12,645 nucleotides of DNA from Acidimicrobiaceae bacterium (GTDB taxonomy: Bacteria; Actinomycetota; Acidimicrobiia; Acidimicrobiales; Palsa-688): positions 1-12,645 of the forward strand of contig JAUTXM010000093.1 in assembly GCA_030838025.1 (NCBI GenBank), in the 5' to 3' direction. The notes beneath the pieces are model-generated. The model had not been told where the DNA came from, searched no databases, and saw only the letters and a list, made by a program, of their open reading frames with translations. Shown piece by piece: positions 1 through 5,365 of the stretch (positions are counted from its first letter, which is position 1; the number at the start of each line of letters is the position of its first letter). A program made the position numbers and the translations under genes.

Positions 1-1328
1 GTGCCAACCCGACCGCCCTCAAGAAGGGCATCGACTTGGCCGTCAAGGAAGTGGTTCTGGCCATCAAGGAGCAGGCCAAGGAAGTCGACGACAAGGCCGA
101 GATCGCCCAAGTCGCCGCCAACTCGGCCGCCGACCGCAAGATCGGCGACGTTTTGGCCCAGGCCATCGACCGGGTGGGCAAGGACGGCGTGGTCACCATC
201 GAGGAGTCCAACACCTTCGGGATGGAACTCGAGTTCACCGAGGGCATGCAGTTCGACCGTGGCTATCTGTCGCCGTACTTCGTGACCGACCAGGAACGCC
301 AGGAATGCGTGCTCGAGGATGCCTACGTCCTGATTTGCAACGGCAAGATCAGCGCCGTTCACGACCTGGTCAAGGTGCTGGAGCGGGTCATGCAGACCAG
401 CCGCCCGCTGCTGATCATCGCCGAGGACGTCGAGGGCGAGGCCCTGGCCACACTCGTCGTCAACAAGATCCGCGGCACCTTCAACTCCTGCGCCGTCAAG
501 GCCCCCGCCTTCGGTGACCGGCGCAAGGCGATGCTGGCCGACATGGCCATCCTCACCGGCGCCCAGGTCATCTCCGAGGACGTCGGGCTCCGGTTGGAGA
601 ACGCCACGCTCGACCTGATGGGTCGGGCTCGCAAGGTCGTCGTCACCAAGGACACCACCACCGTCGTCGACGGCGGCGGGACCGAGGGTGACGTCAAGGC
701 CCGCATCTCCCAGATCAAGAAGGAGATGGAGCAGACCGACTCCGACTGGGATCGGGAGAAGATGCAGGAGCGCCTGGCCAAGCTGTCGGGTGGCGTTGCC
801 ATCGTCAAGGTGGGAGCGGCGACCGAGGTCGAGCTCAAGGAGAAGAAGCACCGCATCGAGGACGCCCTTTCGGCGACCCGCGCGGCCATCGAGGAGGGCG
901 TGGTCGCCGGTGGCGGCACCGCCCTCATCCGGAGCAAGGCGGCGGTCCTGAAGCTGGCGAGCAACCTGAGCGGCGATCAGGCGACTGGCGCCCTCATCGT
1001 GGCCAAGGCGCTCGAAGAGCCGCTGAAGTGGATCGCGCTCAACGCCGGTCTCGAAGGTGGCATCTGGGTACAGCAGGTCGAGCGTGAGACCGGCTCGATC
1101 GGCCTCAACGCAGCGACCGGCGTGATGGAGGACCTGCTCAAGGTCGGCGTCATCGACCCGGCCAAGGTCACCCGCTCGGCGCTGCAGAACGCGGCGTCCA
1201 TCGCGGGCCTGATGCTCACCACAGAGGTGCTCATCGTCGACAAGCCGGAGAAGGAAAACGCGGGCGCGGCCGGCGGCGGCGGGATGGACGGCATGGGTGG
1301 CATGGGTGGCATGGGCGGGATGATGTAA
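1..1328 (+). CDS. groEL: Chaperonin GroEL (60 kDa), 5' end missing
   Basis: This is the ATP-driven folding chaperone that forms double seven-membered rings with GroES in the cytosol. The gene enters the window already open. Reading from base 3 gives A-N-P-T-A-L-K-K-G, which matches the GroEL segment near E. coli residue 110, so about a fifth of the protein lies to the left; the in-frame TTG at 36 is not a start. Recognisable segments include EGMQFDRGYLSPYF, LLIIAEDVEGEALATLVVN, KAPAFGDRRKAML, EDALSATRAAIEEGVVAGGG (with the catalytic Asp of that motif) and VIDPAKVTRSALQNAAS (with the ATP-pocket Asp). The GDGTT nucleotide motif is upstream of the window. The protein ends in the usual flexible Gly-Gly-Met tail, encoded by a 9-base repeat. 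Family identity is certain. Which paralogue it is cannot be told without the rest of the genome; it lacks the His-rich tail of mycobacterial GroEL1. Confidence 0.97.
   Translation, partial: ANPTALKKGIDLAVKEVVLAIKEQAKEVDDKAEIAQVAANSAADRKIGDVLAQAIDRVGKDGVVTIEESNTFGMELEFTEGMQFDRGYLSPYFVTDQERQECVLEDAYVLICNGKISAVHDLVKVLERVMQTSRPLLIIAEDVEGEALATLVVNKIRGTFNSCAVKAPAFGDRRKAMLADMAILTGAQVISEDVGLRLENATLDLMGRARKVVVTKDTTTVVDGGGTEGDVKARISQIKKEMEQTDSDWDREKMQERLAKLSGGVAIVKVGAATEVELKEKKHRIEDALSATRAAIEEGVVAGGGTALIRSKAAVLKLASNLSGDQATGALIVAKALEEPLKWIALNAGLEGGIWVQQVERETGSIGLNAATGVMEDLLKVGVIDPAKVTRSALQNAASIAGLMLTTEVLIVDKPEKENAGAAGGGGMDGMGGMGGMGGMM
1290..1316 (+). repeat. Three tandem 9-base units coding the GroEL GGM tail
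   Basis: The unit GGCATGGGT occurs three times in a row, the last copy ending in C. It encodes Gly-Met-Gly steps of the disordered GroEL C-terminus, which projects into the ring cavity. Such tails are common in the family, and the exact repetition at DNA level suggests slippage or recent expansion. Confidence 0.8.
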
Positions 1329-1347
1329 CTGTCCCTTCCGTTGATGG

Positions 1348-1381
1348 AACCCCGGGTCCTGCCAAGGGCCCGGGGTTCTTT
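1348..1381 (+). terminator. Intrinsic terminator after groEL
   Basis: A perfect nine-base inverted repeat, AACCCCGGG and CCCGGGGTT (1348-1356 and 1369-1377), extends inward by three more pairs including one G-T, leaving the loop TGCCAA. A short C-TTT run follows. It starts 20 bases after the groEL stop and lies five bases from the stop of the convergent DUF3052 gene. The T-run exists only on the plus strand, so it should mainly end groEL transcripts. Confidence 0.75.
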
Positions 1382-1385
1382 CGCG

Positions 1386-1793
1386 TTAGCGGCGCTCCTT
1401 GCGCCAGACCAGCTTCAATCCACTCCAGGTCTCGTCGATGGCGCACACCTTGACATCGACCAACCCGCGGGGCAGGGCCACCTCCCGCACCACGTCTTCG
1501 GTCATGTCGGTCGCTACCTTGGCGGCCCGCTTGGGCCAGGCGATCCAGGCGGCCCCGGCCGGCGCGATGACCTGGCCGATCCGCTCGACGCGCCGGTCCA
1601 GCTCATTGCGCCCTTTGGTGAAGAACAGCACCACATCGCAATGGCCCGAAAGGCGGGTGATGACCGTTACACCGTCGGGCAGGTCTAACTCTTCGGCGAA
1701 CCCCGACGGGGCCGACAGCAGTGCCAATCGGTGGCCGGGACGAATACCCAGCTTATTGACGAGCGGAGTTCCCGAGTAGCCCGCCACCGCCAT
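1386..1793 (-). CDS. DUF3052-type conserved protein
   Basis: A 135-residue soluble protein of unknown function. The N-terminus MAVAGYSGTPLVNKLGI and the later stretches VVLFFTKGRNEL, AWIAWPKRAAK and LVDVKVCAIDETWSGLK are the conserved blocks of a bacterial family that I recall as annotated DUF3052. Its alternation of hydrophobic strands with a glycine-rich first turn (LGIRPGHRLALLSAPSGF) hints at a Rossmann-like fold, but that is inference. I start it at the ATG at 1793-1791 because the family begins around AGYSGTPL. The longer reading from a GTG at 1823 adds ten residues unlike the family and would overlap the start of the divergent gene at 1805. No Shine-Dalgarno is visible. It is convergent with groEL and divergent from the 74-residue gene. 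The gene call is confident; the DUF number comes from memory. Confidence 0.75.
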   Translation of the reverse strand: MAVAGYSGTPLVNKLGIRPGHRLALLSAPSGFAEELDLPDGVTVITRLSGHCDVVLFFTKGRNELDRRVERIGQVIAPAGAAWIAWPKRAAKVATDMTEDVVREVALPRGLVDVKVCAIDETWSGLKLVWRKERR

Positions 1794-1804
1794 AGTCTGA
1801 CGGC
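1793..1804 (+). promoter_or_regulatory. -10 element of a leaderless promoter for the 74-residue gene
   Basis: TAGTCT at 1793-1798 fits the actinobacterial -10 consensus TANNNT and is followed by exactly six bases and then the ATG at 1805, placing the expected transcription start at the A of the start codon. No Shine-Dalgarno and no clear -35 are seen. The first T of the hexamer is also the last base (in plus coordinates) of the divergent gene's start codon. Confidence 0.55.
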
Positions 1805-2029
1805 ATGGAAGACCGTCCCGCACCTGACCCCGCCAAGCTCCTGGCCCAGTGGATGGAGTGGGAGCGCGGCGAGGAGACTCCCGGGCGGGTCATCGCCAAT
1901 CTGAAGACCGGGGGGCTGCGGGACTTGCTCGAGACGTTGGCGGCCGACCGTGCCCGCAACGCCCCGGGCGTCGATGAGCCCATCCCGCTCGATCCAGAGG
2001 CCGCTGCGTCCTGGACGCCCATCGTCTGA
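1805..2029 (+). CDS. Small conserved-looking protein, 74 residues, function unknown
   Basis: An acidic 74-residue protein with no signal peptide or membrane segment. The core, roughly residues 10-45, reads as amphipathic helices (KLLAQWMEWERGEETPGR, then VIANLKTGGLRDLLETLA). The tail is loose and rich in Pro, Asp and Glu. I do not recognise a named family, although the WMEWERGE...TPGR...NLKTGGLRDLL pattern looks like that of a small conserved protein, not a chance frame. Support for a real gene: the ATG sits six bases behind a TANNNT element, codons are strongly G/C-ending, and its stop is only eight bases before the Nudix start, suggesting co-transcription. A regulatory or partner role for the Nudix enzyme is conceivable, but nothing in the sequence shows it. 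Confidence 0.62.
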   Translation: MEDRPAPDPAKLLAQWMEWERGEETPGRVIANLKTGGLRDLLETLAADRARNAPGVDEPIPLDPEAAASWTPIV

Positions 2030-2037
2030 ACCCAGCG

Positions 2038-2772
2038 GTGGGTGACAGCGCTGCGGATGCCCTGGTACCGACGCGCCGCGGGGGCAAGCAGCAGATCCCC
2101 CGCCCGCCGGGCGCCCGGCCAGGCGGGCTGCCACCGTGGGCGGCACTTCCTCCGGGGCACCGTCAGGCGATCTCGCTCGACCGGGTACGGCAGGGATTCG
2201 AGCGCCGGGGGTGGGGTGGTCCGACGCCGTTGAGGGTTCCGCCGGTCCGGCTGTCTCGGCGTCACGAACCTGCCACCCGGCCGGCGGCGGTGCTGTGCCC
2301 CTTGTTCGAGGAGGCGGGCGAAAGCCACGTGATTCTCACCCGACGATCATCGAGCATGCGCTCGCACACCGGTGAGGTGTCGTTGCCGGGGGGGCGGTTG
2401 GAGGACGGCGAGCCGGCGGTCCAGGCCGCCTTGCGCGAAGCCCGTGAGGAAGTTGGGATCGACCCATCGGTTATCGAGATCCTGGGGCCGCTGTCGCCGC
2501 TGGTCATGGTTCGCGGCCAGGTGCTGATCACTCCGTTCGTCGGTGTGTTTCCCGACCGGCCCCAGCTCTATCCCAGCCCGGCGGAGGTGGAGCGGGCCTT
2601 CGATGTCTCGCTCGCGGAGCTGGTGTCGGACGGCGTCTACCGCGAGGAGCTCTGGGACATCCCGGGCGAAGGATCCCGGTCCATCAGCTTCTTCGAATTG
2701 ATGGGCGACACGGTGTGGGGCGCTACGGCGTGGATCCTGCGCGACCTGCTGGAGCTGGCCCTGCAACCCTGA
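2038..2772 (+). CDS. Nudix hydrolase, CoA-pyrophosphatase type
   Basis: Probable Mg/Mn-dependent pyrophosphohydrolase of the CoA-cleaving Nudix subgroup (NudL/PCD1-like), which splits CoA or acyl-CoA into 4'-phosphopantetheine derivatives and 3',5'-ADP. The Nudix box G-x5-E-x7-R-E-x2-E-E-x-G-I is complete at residues 119-141. It is preceded by the CoA-subgroup signature, LTRRSSSMRSHTGEVSLPGG (residues 100-119). The GTG at 2038 is the only sensible start upstream; it lies eight bases after the previous stop with no good ribosome site, so translational coupling is likely. Residues 1-30 are Pro/Arg/Gly-rich and poorly structured; from about residue 31 (LPPWAAL...) the sequence resembles the N-terminal helix region of actinobacterial relatives. 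The true start could be an in-frame CTG near 2062. Family confident, substrate inferred. Confidence 0.9.
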   Translation: MGDSAADALVPTRRGGKQQIPRPPGARPGGLPPWAALPPGHRQAISLDRVRQGFERRGWGGPTPLRVPPVRLSRRHEPATRPAAVLCPLFEEAGESHVILTRRSSSMRSHTGEVSLPGGRLEDGEPAVQAALREAREEVGIDPSVIEILGPLSPLVMVRGQVLITPFVGVFPDRPQLYPSPAEVERAFDVSLAELVSDGVYREELWDIPGEGSRSISFFELMGDTVWGATAWILRDLLELALQP

Positions 2773-2912
2773 TCCCGCTCGATCGCCGGTGCTGGTGGTG
2801 GCCGGCTCGGCCCGGAACGGTTCGACCGCCCCGCGACCGGCGAACGCCCGTCTGAGCCCACGACTGGCACCGACCCCCACGACCTCGCAGGGCTCCGAGG
2901 ACCCCGCCCTCC

Positions 2913-2944
2913 AAACACCCAGTAGGTCTGTCCGAGGGGTGTTT
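2913..2944 (+). terminator. Possible hairpin terminator downstream of the Nudix gene
   Basis: AAACACCC (2913-2920) and GGGTGTTT (2937-2944) form a perfect 8-bp stem with a 16-base loop. The stem ends in three Ts, but no longer T-run follows, and it lies 140 bases after the Nudix stop. It abuts the larger inverted repeat and could be part of that element rather than a terminator. Confidence 0.35.
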
Positions 2945-3028
2945 CTGGCAGGGATCTATGTCTCTGGTAGGGATCTGACACCGCCAGCGGCTATCAAACC
3001 CCTGCCAGAGACCTGGATCCCTACCAGA
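2944..3028. repeat. Composite inverted repeat: four copies of TCTGGYAGGG
   Basis: Two 29-base arms (2944-2972 and 3000-3028) are reverse complements with four mismatches and a 27-base spacer. Each arm contains the 10-base motif TCTGGYAGGG twice, with starts 19 bases apart: direct copies at 2944 and 2963, inverted copies at 3000-3009 and 3019-3028. The spacer holds a further small palindrome, CCGC-CA-GCGG. On the minus strand the element lies directly after the stop of the decayed gene at 3038. It could be a long RNA hairpin, a MITE-like or REP-like dispersed repeat, or a paired operator. No target-site duplication is evident. Confidence 0.7.
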
Positions 3029-3037
3029 AGGCGGGCT

Positions 3038-3409
3038 TCAGGCTTCGTCCAGGTAGTGCTCGACCTTCCAGGGCGTGACCTGGGCCGGGAAGTCGTCGGC
3101 CTCGACCCGCCGGCCGTTGACAGGCGCGACACGACAGCAGTCGGCTGTCGAAGGTGTCGACTAGCACCGTCGTCGGCCAGCCGTGCATCCAAGGCGCCGT
3201 CGAGGTCCCGCGGCAGCCGCCCTACCTGCATAGCGCTGGCACGGGCGGAATCGAAACCGATGTCTTCCGTGAAGGGCTCGCGGGGTCGTCGTCGACGCCG
3301 CGGGCCCCTAGCGCCAATACCACAGGTAGGGCTCAGCCAGCCGGAACTCGACGCTGGTCGCAGTCGCCCGAATTGCCCTTTTCGACAGCCCGTCAGGGTC
3401 GAAATAGAG
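3038..3409 (-). pseudogene. Likely decayed gene, family not recognised
   Basis: Four protein-like segments follow one another on the minus strand in changing frames. At 3409-3308: LYFDPDGLSKR through VEFRLAEPYLWYWR, then TAG. At about 3279-3163, another frame: EPFTEDIGFDSARASAMQVG and LPRDLDGALDA. At 3182-3135, a third frame: GWPTTVLVDTFDSRLL. At 3121-3038, back in the first frame: VNGRRVEADDFPAQVTPWK, VEHYLDEA, then TGA. The last segment has G or C in the third position of nearly every codon, as real genes here do. I cannot name the family. Three or more frame changes plus an internal stop point to a degenerate gene rather than a sequencing slip. The alternative is chance coding-like text in GC-rich DNA. 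Confidence 0.35.
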
Positions 3410-3483
3410 CCTAAGTATCCACCAAAGACGTAGATAACCATGAGAGTTGGCGTCACACGATAGTTTCGCGTCCCTACCGAGGT

Positions 3484-4188
3484 CTACCGGGCAAAAATCG
3501 CTACTGCGACTGGGGCGATGACGAGGGCGGGGAGAAGGTTGCCGACTCGCAGTCGGGCGATCTCGAGCAGGCGCAGGCCGATCGCCACAATCAGGATCCC
3601 TCCGGTCGAGGTCGTCTCGACGATCATGCGGTCCGTCAGCAGGGCGTGCAGGGAGCTGGCCCCGAGGGTCATGATCCCCTGAATCACCAGGACCGCGGCG
3701 GCGCTCAAGGCGACACCAATCCCCAAGGTCGACGCCAGAACCACCGAGACGGTGCCGTCAAGGGCGGCTTTGATGAAGAGAAGCTGGGCGCCGTTGCCCA
3801 ATCCGTCAGAGATCGATCCGAGAATGGTCAGTGGGCCGACGCAGAAGATGAGGGTGGCACTGACGAACCCTTCGACGAAACGCGACTCGGCGCCGTCGGT
3901 TGGGCGGCTGCGTTCGACGACCCGTCGGAGGCGGTCGCCAAGGTGCTCGAGCCGCAACTCGATGTCGACCGCTTCGCCGACAAGACCACCGATCAGGATT
4001 GCGGCGAGGGGGAAAGCGAAGTTGCGGCTCGCGAGAGCCTGTTGGATGCCGAGTACCAGTACGACCAGTCCGACGCCCTTGTACGCGGTGTCGCGCATCG
4101 GTTCTGGTAGGCGAGGGCCGACGAGCAGGCCGATGATGCTGCCCGCCAGCACGGCGGCGACATTGACTATCGTCCCCAGCCCGCGCAT
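3484..4188 (-). CDS. DUF554 family membrane protein
   Basis: A 234-residue polytopic inner-membrane protein of the DUF554 (YdfK-like) family, whose transport substrate or function is not established. The N-terminus LGTIVNVAAVLAGSIIGLLVG is the family start and fixes the ATG at 4188. Other conserved blocks are GLVVLVLGIQQAL, ILIGGLVGEAVDIELRLE, SRFVEGFVSATLIFCVGPL, ILGSISDGL, ASTLGIGVALSAAAVLVIQG and the C-terminal RVGNLLPALVIAPV. I count about six to seven hydrophobic segments, with one charged cytosolic-type loop near residues 80-105 (LGDRLRRVVERSRPTDGAESR). Length is normal for the family. The start codon sits six bases after TACCGT, so the transcript is probably leaderless. It is divergent from the zinc-ribbon gene with 65 bases between starts. 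Confidence 0.9.
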   Translation of the reverse strand: MRGLGTIVNVAAVLAGSIIGLLVGPRLPEPMRDTAYKGVGLVVLVLGIQQALASRNFAFPLAAILIGGLVGEAVDIELRLEHLGDRLRRVVERSRPTDGAESRFVEGFVSATLIFCVGPLTILGSISDGLGNGAQLLFIKAALDGTVSVVLASTLGIGVALSAAAVLVIQGIMTLGASSLHALLTDRMIVETTSTGGILIVAIGLRLLEIARLRVGNLLPALVIAPVAVAIFAR

Positions 4189-4200
4189 TCGCTGACGGTA
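4189..4200 (-). promoter_or_regulatory. -10 element of a leaderless promoter for the DUF554 gene
   Basis: On the minus strand TACCGT (plus coordinates 4195-4200) is followed by exactly six bases, CAGCGA, and the ATG at 4188. This matches TANNNT and the spacing at 1793 and 7710. There is no Shine-Dalgarno and no recognisable TTGACA-like -35 at the usual distance. Confidence 0.55.
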
Positions 4201-4238
4201 GCTCTCGGCCGCGCCGCGCGACCCCCAGGTAACCCCGA

Positions 4239-4253
4239 TAGCCTCGGACCGCC
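4239..4253 (+). promoter_or_regulatory. Possible -10 element for the zinc-ribbon gene
   Basis: TAGCCT at 4239-4244 fits TANNNT and lies nine bases before the ATG at 4254, so a transcript would carry at most a few leader bases. The spacing is looser than in the three exact cases in this window, and the neighbouring GATAGC or TAACCC could be used instead. Confidence 0.35.
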
Positions 4254-5288
4254 ATGGTGTGCCCCCGGTGCGGGACCGTCAACCCCGACGAAGCAGAGCG
4301 GTGCAGCCGCTGCCGGGGCTCCCTCGCGCCGCCTCCACCACGCTCCGCGCCCGTTCTCGCTCCCGCCGGCGCCGAAGCAGGCAAGGACAACGACGAGCTA
4401 GAAGCCGGGGCGTCCCCGGTCGGGGCGGCGGTCGCTGCGCCCGCGGCGGCGAGAGCATCAGGCGTACAGCGCCCGTCCGCGCCGCCTCCTTCCCCGTCGT
4501 CGGGACCGCCAACCACGTCGTGGACTCCGCCGCCACCTGGCGGATGGGTTCCCGCGCCAGGGACACCACCAGCGGCCGAAGGGATCCCGCCGGTTTCATG
4601 GACACCAGCGTCGGGGCAACAGCCGCCTGCGCCCCCGCACGAAGGCGCGTCCGCCCCTTCTACCGCCCCGCCGAGCGTCGCCGTGCCCTCGGCTGCGCCC
4701 CCGCCTCCTCCCGCACACCCCCCCGCCCCGCCGGGCGCCGCTCAGCCGGGCGCCGCCCCGCCCGTCCCGCCCGCGCCTTCCAATGGCCCGCCGCCGTTCG
4801 ATTGGCAGCCGCCGCCGCCTCAAGGCTCCGCACCGACAACCCCCTATGGTCCCGCTGCCGCGCCCCCGCCGACAGGATGGAACCCACCCCCGGCGACGGG
4901 ATGGAACCCGCCCCCGCCGAACGGGCGGGGCCAACCACCCCCGCAGAACGGGTGGGGTCAGCCGCCACCCAATGGCTGGGCCCCGCCGCCTCCCGGATCC
5001 CGACCTCTCCCGATCGGTCCGACAGAGCACTCCGCCGGCAGCGTCTCGATCCCCAACTATCTCTACTGGGCGATCGTCTGCGCCGTGTTCTTCTTCACCC
5101 CTGCGGGTGTCGTGGGCATCATCCTCGCAGTCTTGGCCCGCCGGCGAGGCGCGACCGGCGATATTGACGGAGCGCTCCGCGCCAGTCGCAACGCCAAGAC
5201 GTGGTGTTGGGTCTCACTGATTCTGGGTCTCGTGGCCTACCTTCTCGTGGCCCTCGGTGTTCTCCACCTCCCGTCGGGCGGCACCTGA
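4254..5288 (+). CDS. Zinc-ribbon, proline-rich, dispanin-like membrane protein
   Basis: A 344-residue three-part protein. Residues 1-24 form a zinc ribbon with Cys3-x2-Cys6 and Cys17-x2-Cys20 (MVCPRCGTVNP...RCSRC). Residues 25-262 are disordered and Pro/Ala-rich, ending in degenerate PPPxGW/NGW repeats. Residues 265-344 hold two hydrophobic segments (about 269-295 and 317-338) separated by a basic loop, GDIDGALRASRNAKTW. This arrangement, including the small-residue turn FFFTPAGVVGIILAVL, resembles the CD225/dispanin domain (related to IFITM), or DUF4190-like actinobacterial membrane proteins. The absence of a signal peptide suggests a cytosolic N-terminus with a C-terminal membrane anchor. 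Function is unknown; a membrane-tethered scaffold is speculation. An overlapping +2 frame is also open for about 300 codons, but it is Arg-rich and lacks any domain. Confidence 0.78.
   Translation: MVCPRCGTVNPDEAERCSRCRGSLAPPPPRSAPVLAPAGAEAGKDNDELEAGASPVGAAVAAPAAARASGVQRPSAPPPSPSSGPPTTSWTPPPPGGWVPAPGTPPAAEGIPPVSWTPASGQQPPAPPHEGASAPSTAPPSVAVPSAAPPPPPAHPPAPPGAAQPGAAPPVPPAPSNGPPPFDWQPPPPQGSAPTTPYGPAAAPPPTGWNPPPATGWNPPPPNGRGQPPPQNGWGQPPPNGWAPPPPGSRPLPIGPTEHSAGSVSIPNYLYWAIVCAVFFFTPAGVVGIILAVLARRRGATGDIDGALRASRNAKTWCWVSLILGLVAYLLVALGVLHLPSGGT
4871..4918 (+). repeat. Tandem 24-base repeat in the proline-rich linker
   Basis: Two adjacent 24-base units (4871-4894 and 4895-4918) are near-identical and encode T-G-W-N-P-P-P-A and T-G-W-N-P-P-P-P. 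They run into looser copies (QPPPQNGWGQ, QPPPNGWAPPPP) up to about 4990. The periodic Trp in a polyproline context could be a ligand for proline-binding domains, and the repeat may vary in copy number between strains. Confidence 0.65.
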
Positions 5289-5301
5289 GTCCGTCGCACC
5301 G

Positions 5302-5331
5302 CTGACACCTGGTCCCGACGTACTCTGTCAG
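5302..5331 (+). promoter_or_regulatory. Candidate guaB3 promoter with an inverted repeat
   Basis: TACTCT at 5321-5326 fits TANNNT and would start transcription near 5333, giving a leader of about 33 bases. CTGACA (5302-5307) resembles a -35 hexamer, but the spacing of 13 bases is short. CTGACA and TGTCAG (5326-5331) are perfect inverted repeats flanking the region, so this could be an operator instead. Assignment is tentative. Confidence 0.35.
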
Positions 5332-5353
5332 TTCCAGACCGGATGAGAATGCC

Positions 5354-5360
5354 AGAGGAG
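5354..5360 (+). promoter_or_regulatory. Shine-Dalgarno site deciding the guaB3 GTG start
   Basis: AGAGGAG at 5354-5360 is followed by a five-base spacer and the GTG at 5366. It is the clearest ribosome binding site in the window and contrasts with the leaderless-type starts around it. It supports GTG 5366 as the start. Confidence 0.75.
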
Positions 5361-5365
5361 CGGCC

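Larger units (their letters stand above)
2773..3483. other. 711-base gap without an intact gene
   Basis: Between the Nudix stop and the DUF554 stop no frame carries a convincing full gene. Long open frames on both strands here are Arg/Ser/Pro-rich readings typical of GC-rich non-coding DNA. The stretch holds a weak 5-bp GCCGG/CCGGC hairpin at 2785-2806, an 8-bp hairpin at 2913-2944, the composite inverted repeat at 2944-3028, and a minus-strand stretch at 3038-3409 in which coding-like segments jump between frames. The last 70 bases before the DUF554 stop are visibly more AT-rich than the neighbouring genes. No tRNA, rRNA or transposase is seen. Confidence 0.6.

Noticed and set aside
36..1328. 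groEL starting at the TTG at 36
   Set aside because: The upstream codons from base 3 already match GroEL, so the gene simply enters from outside the window.
2815..2835. GGTTCGACC resembling a tRNA T-loop
   Set aside because: The flanking stem does not pair, and no acceptor or anticodon arm can be built around it.
2789..3456. Long open frames on both strands in the 2.8-3.5 kb gap
   Set aside because: Arg/Ser/Pro-rich without domains, start signals or codon bias. The coding-like pieces lie in several different minus-strand frames, not in these continuous ones.
3469..3490. TCCCTACCGAGG near the DUF554 stop, resembling the TCTGGYAGGG repeat
   Set aside because: Only a partial match on the inverted strand without a partner copy; it could easily be chance.
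4259..5167. 302-residue Arg-rich frame overlapping the zinc-ribbon gene
   Set aside because: It reads the proline codons out of frame. The zinc ribbon and membrane segments are in the other frame.
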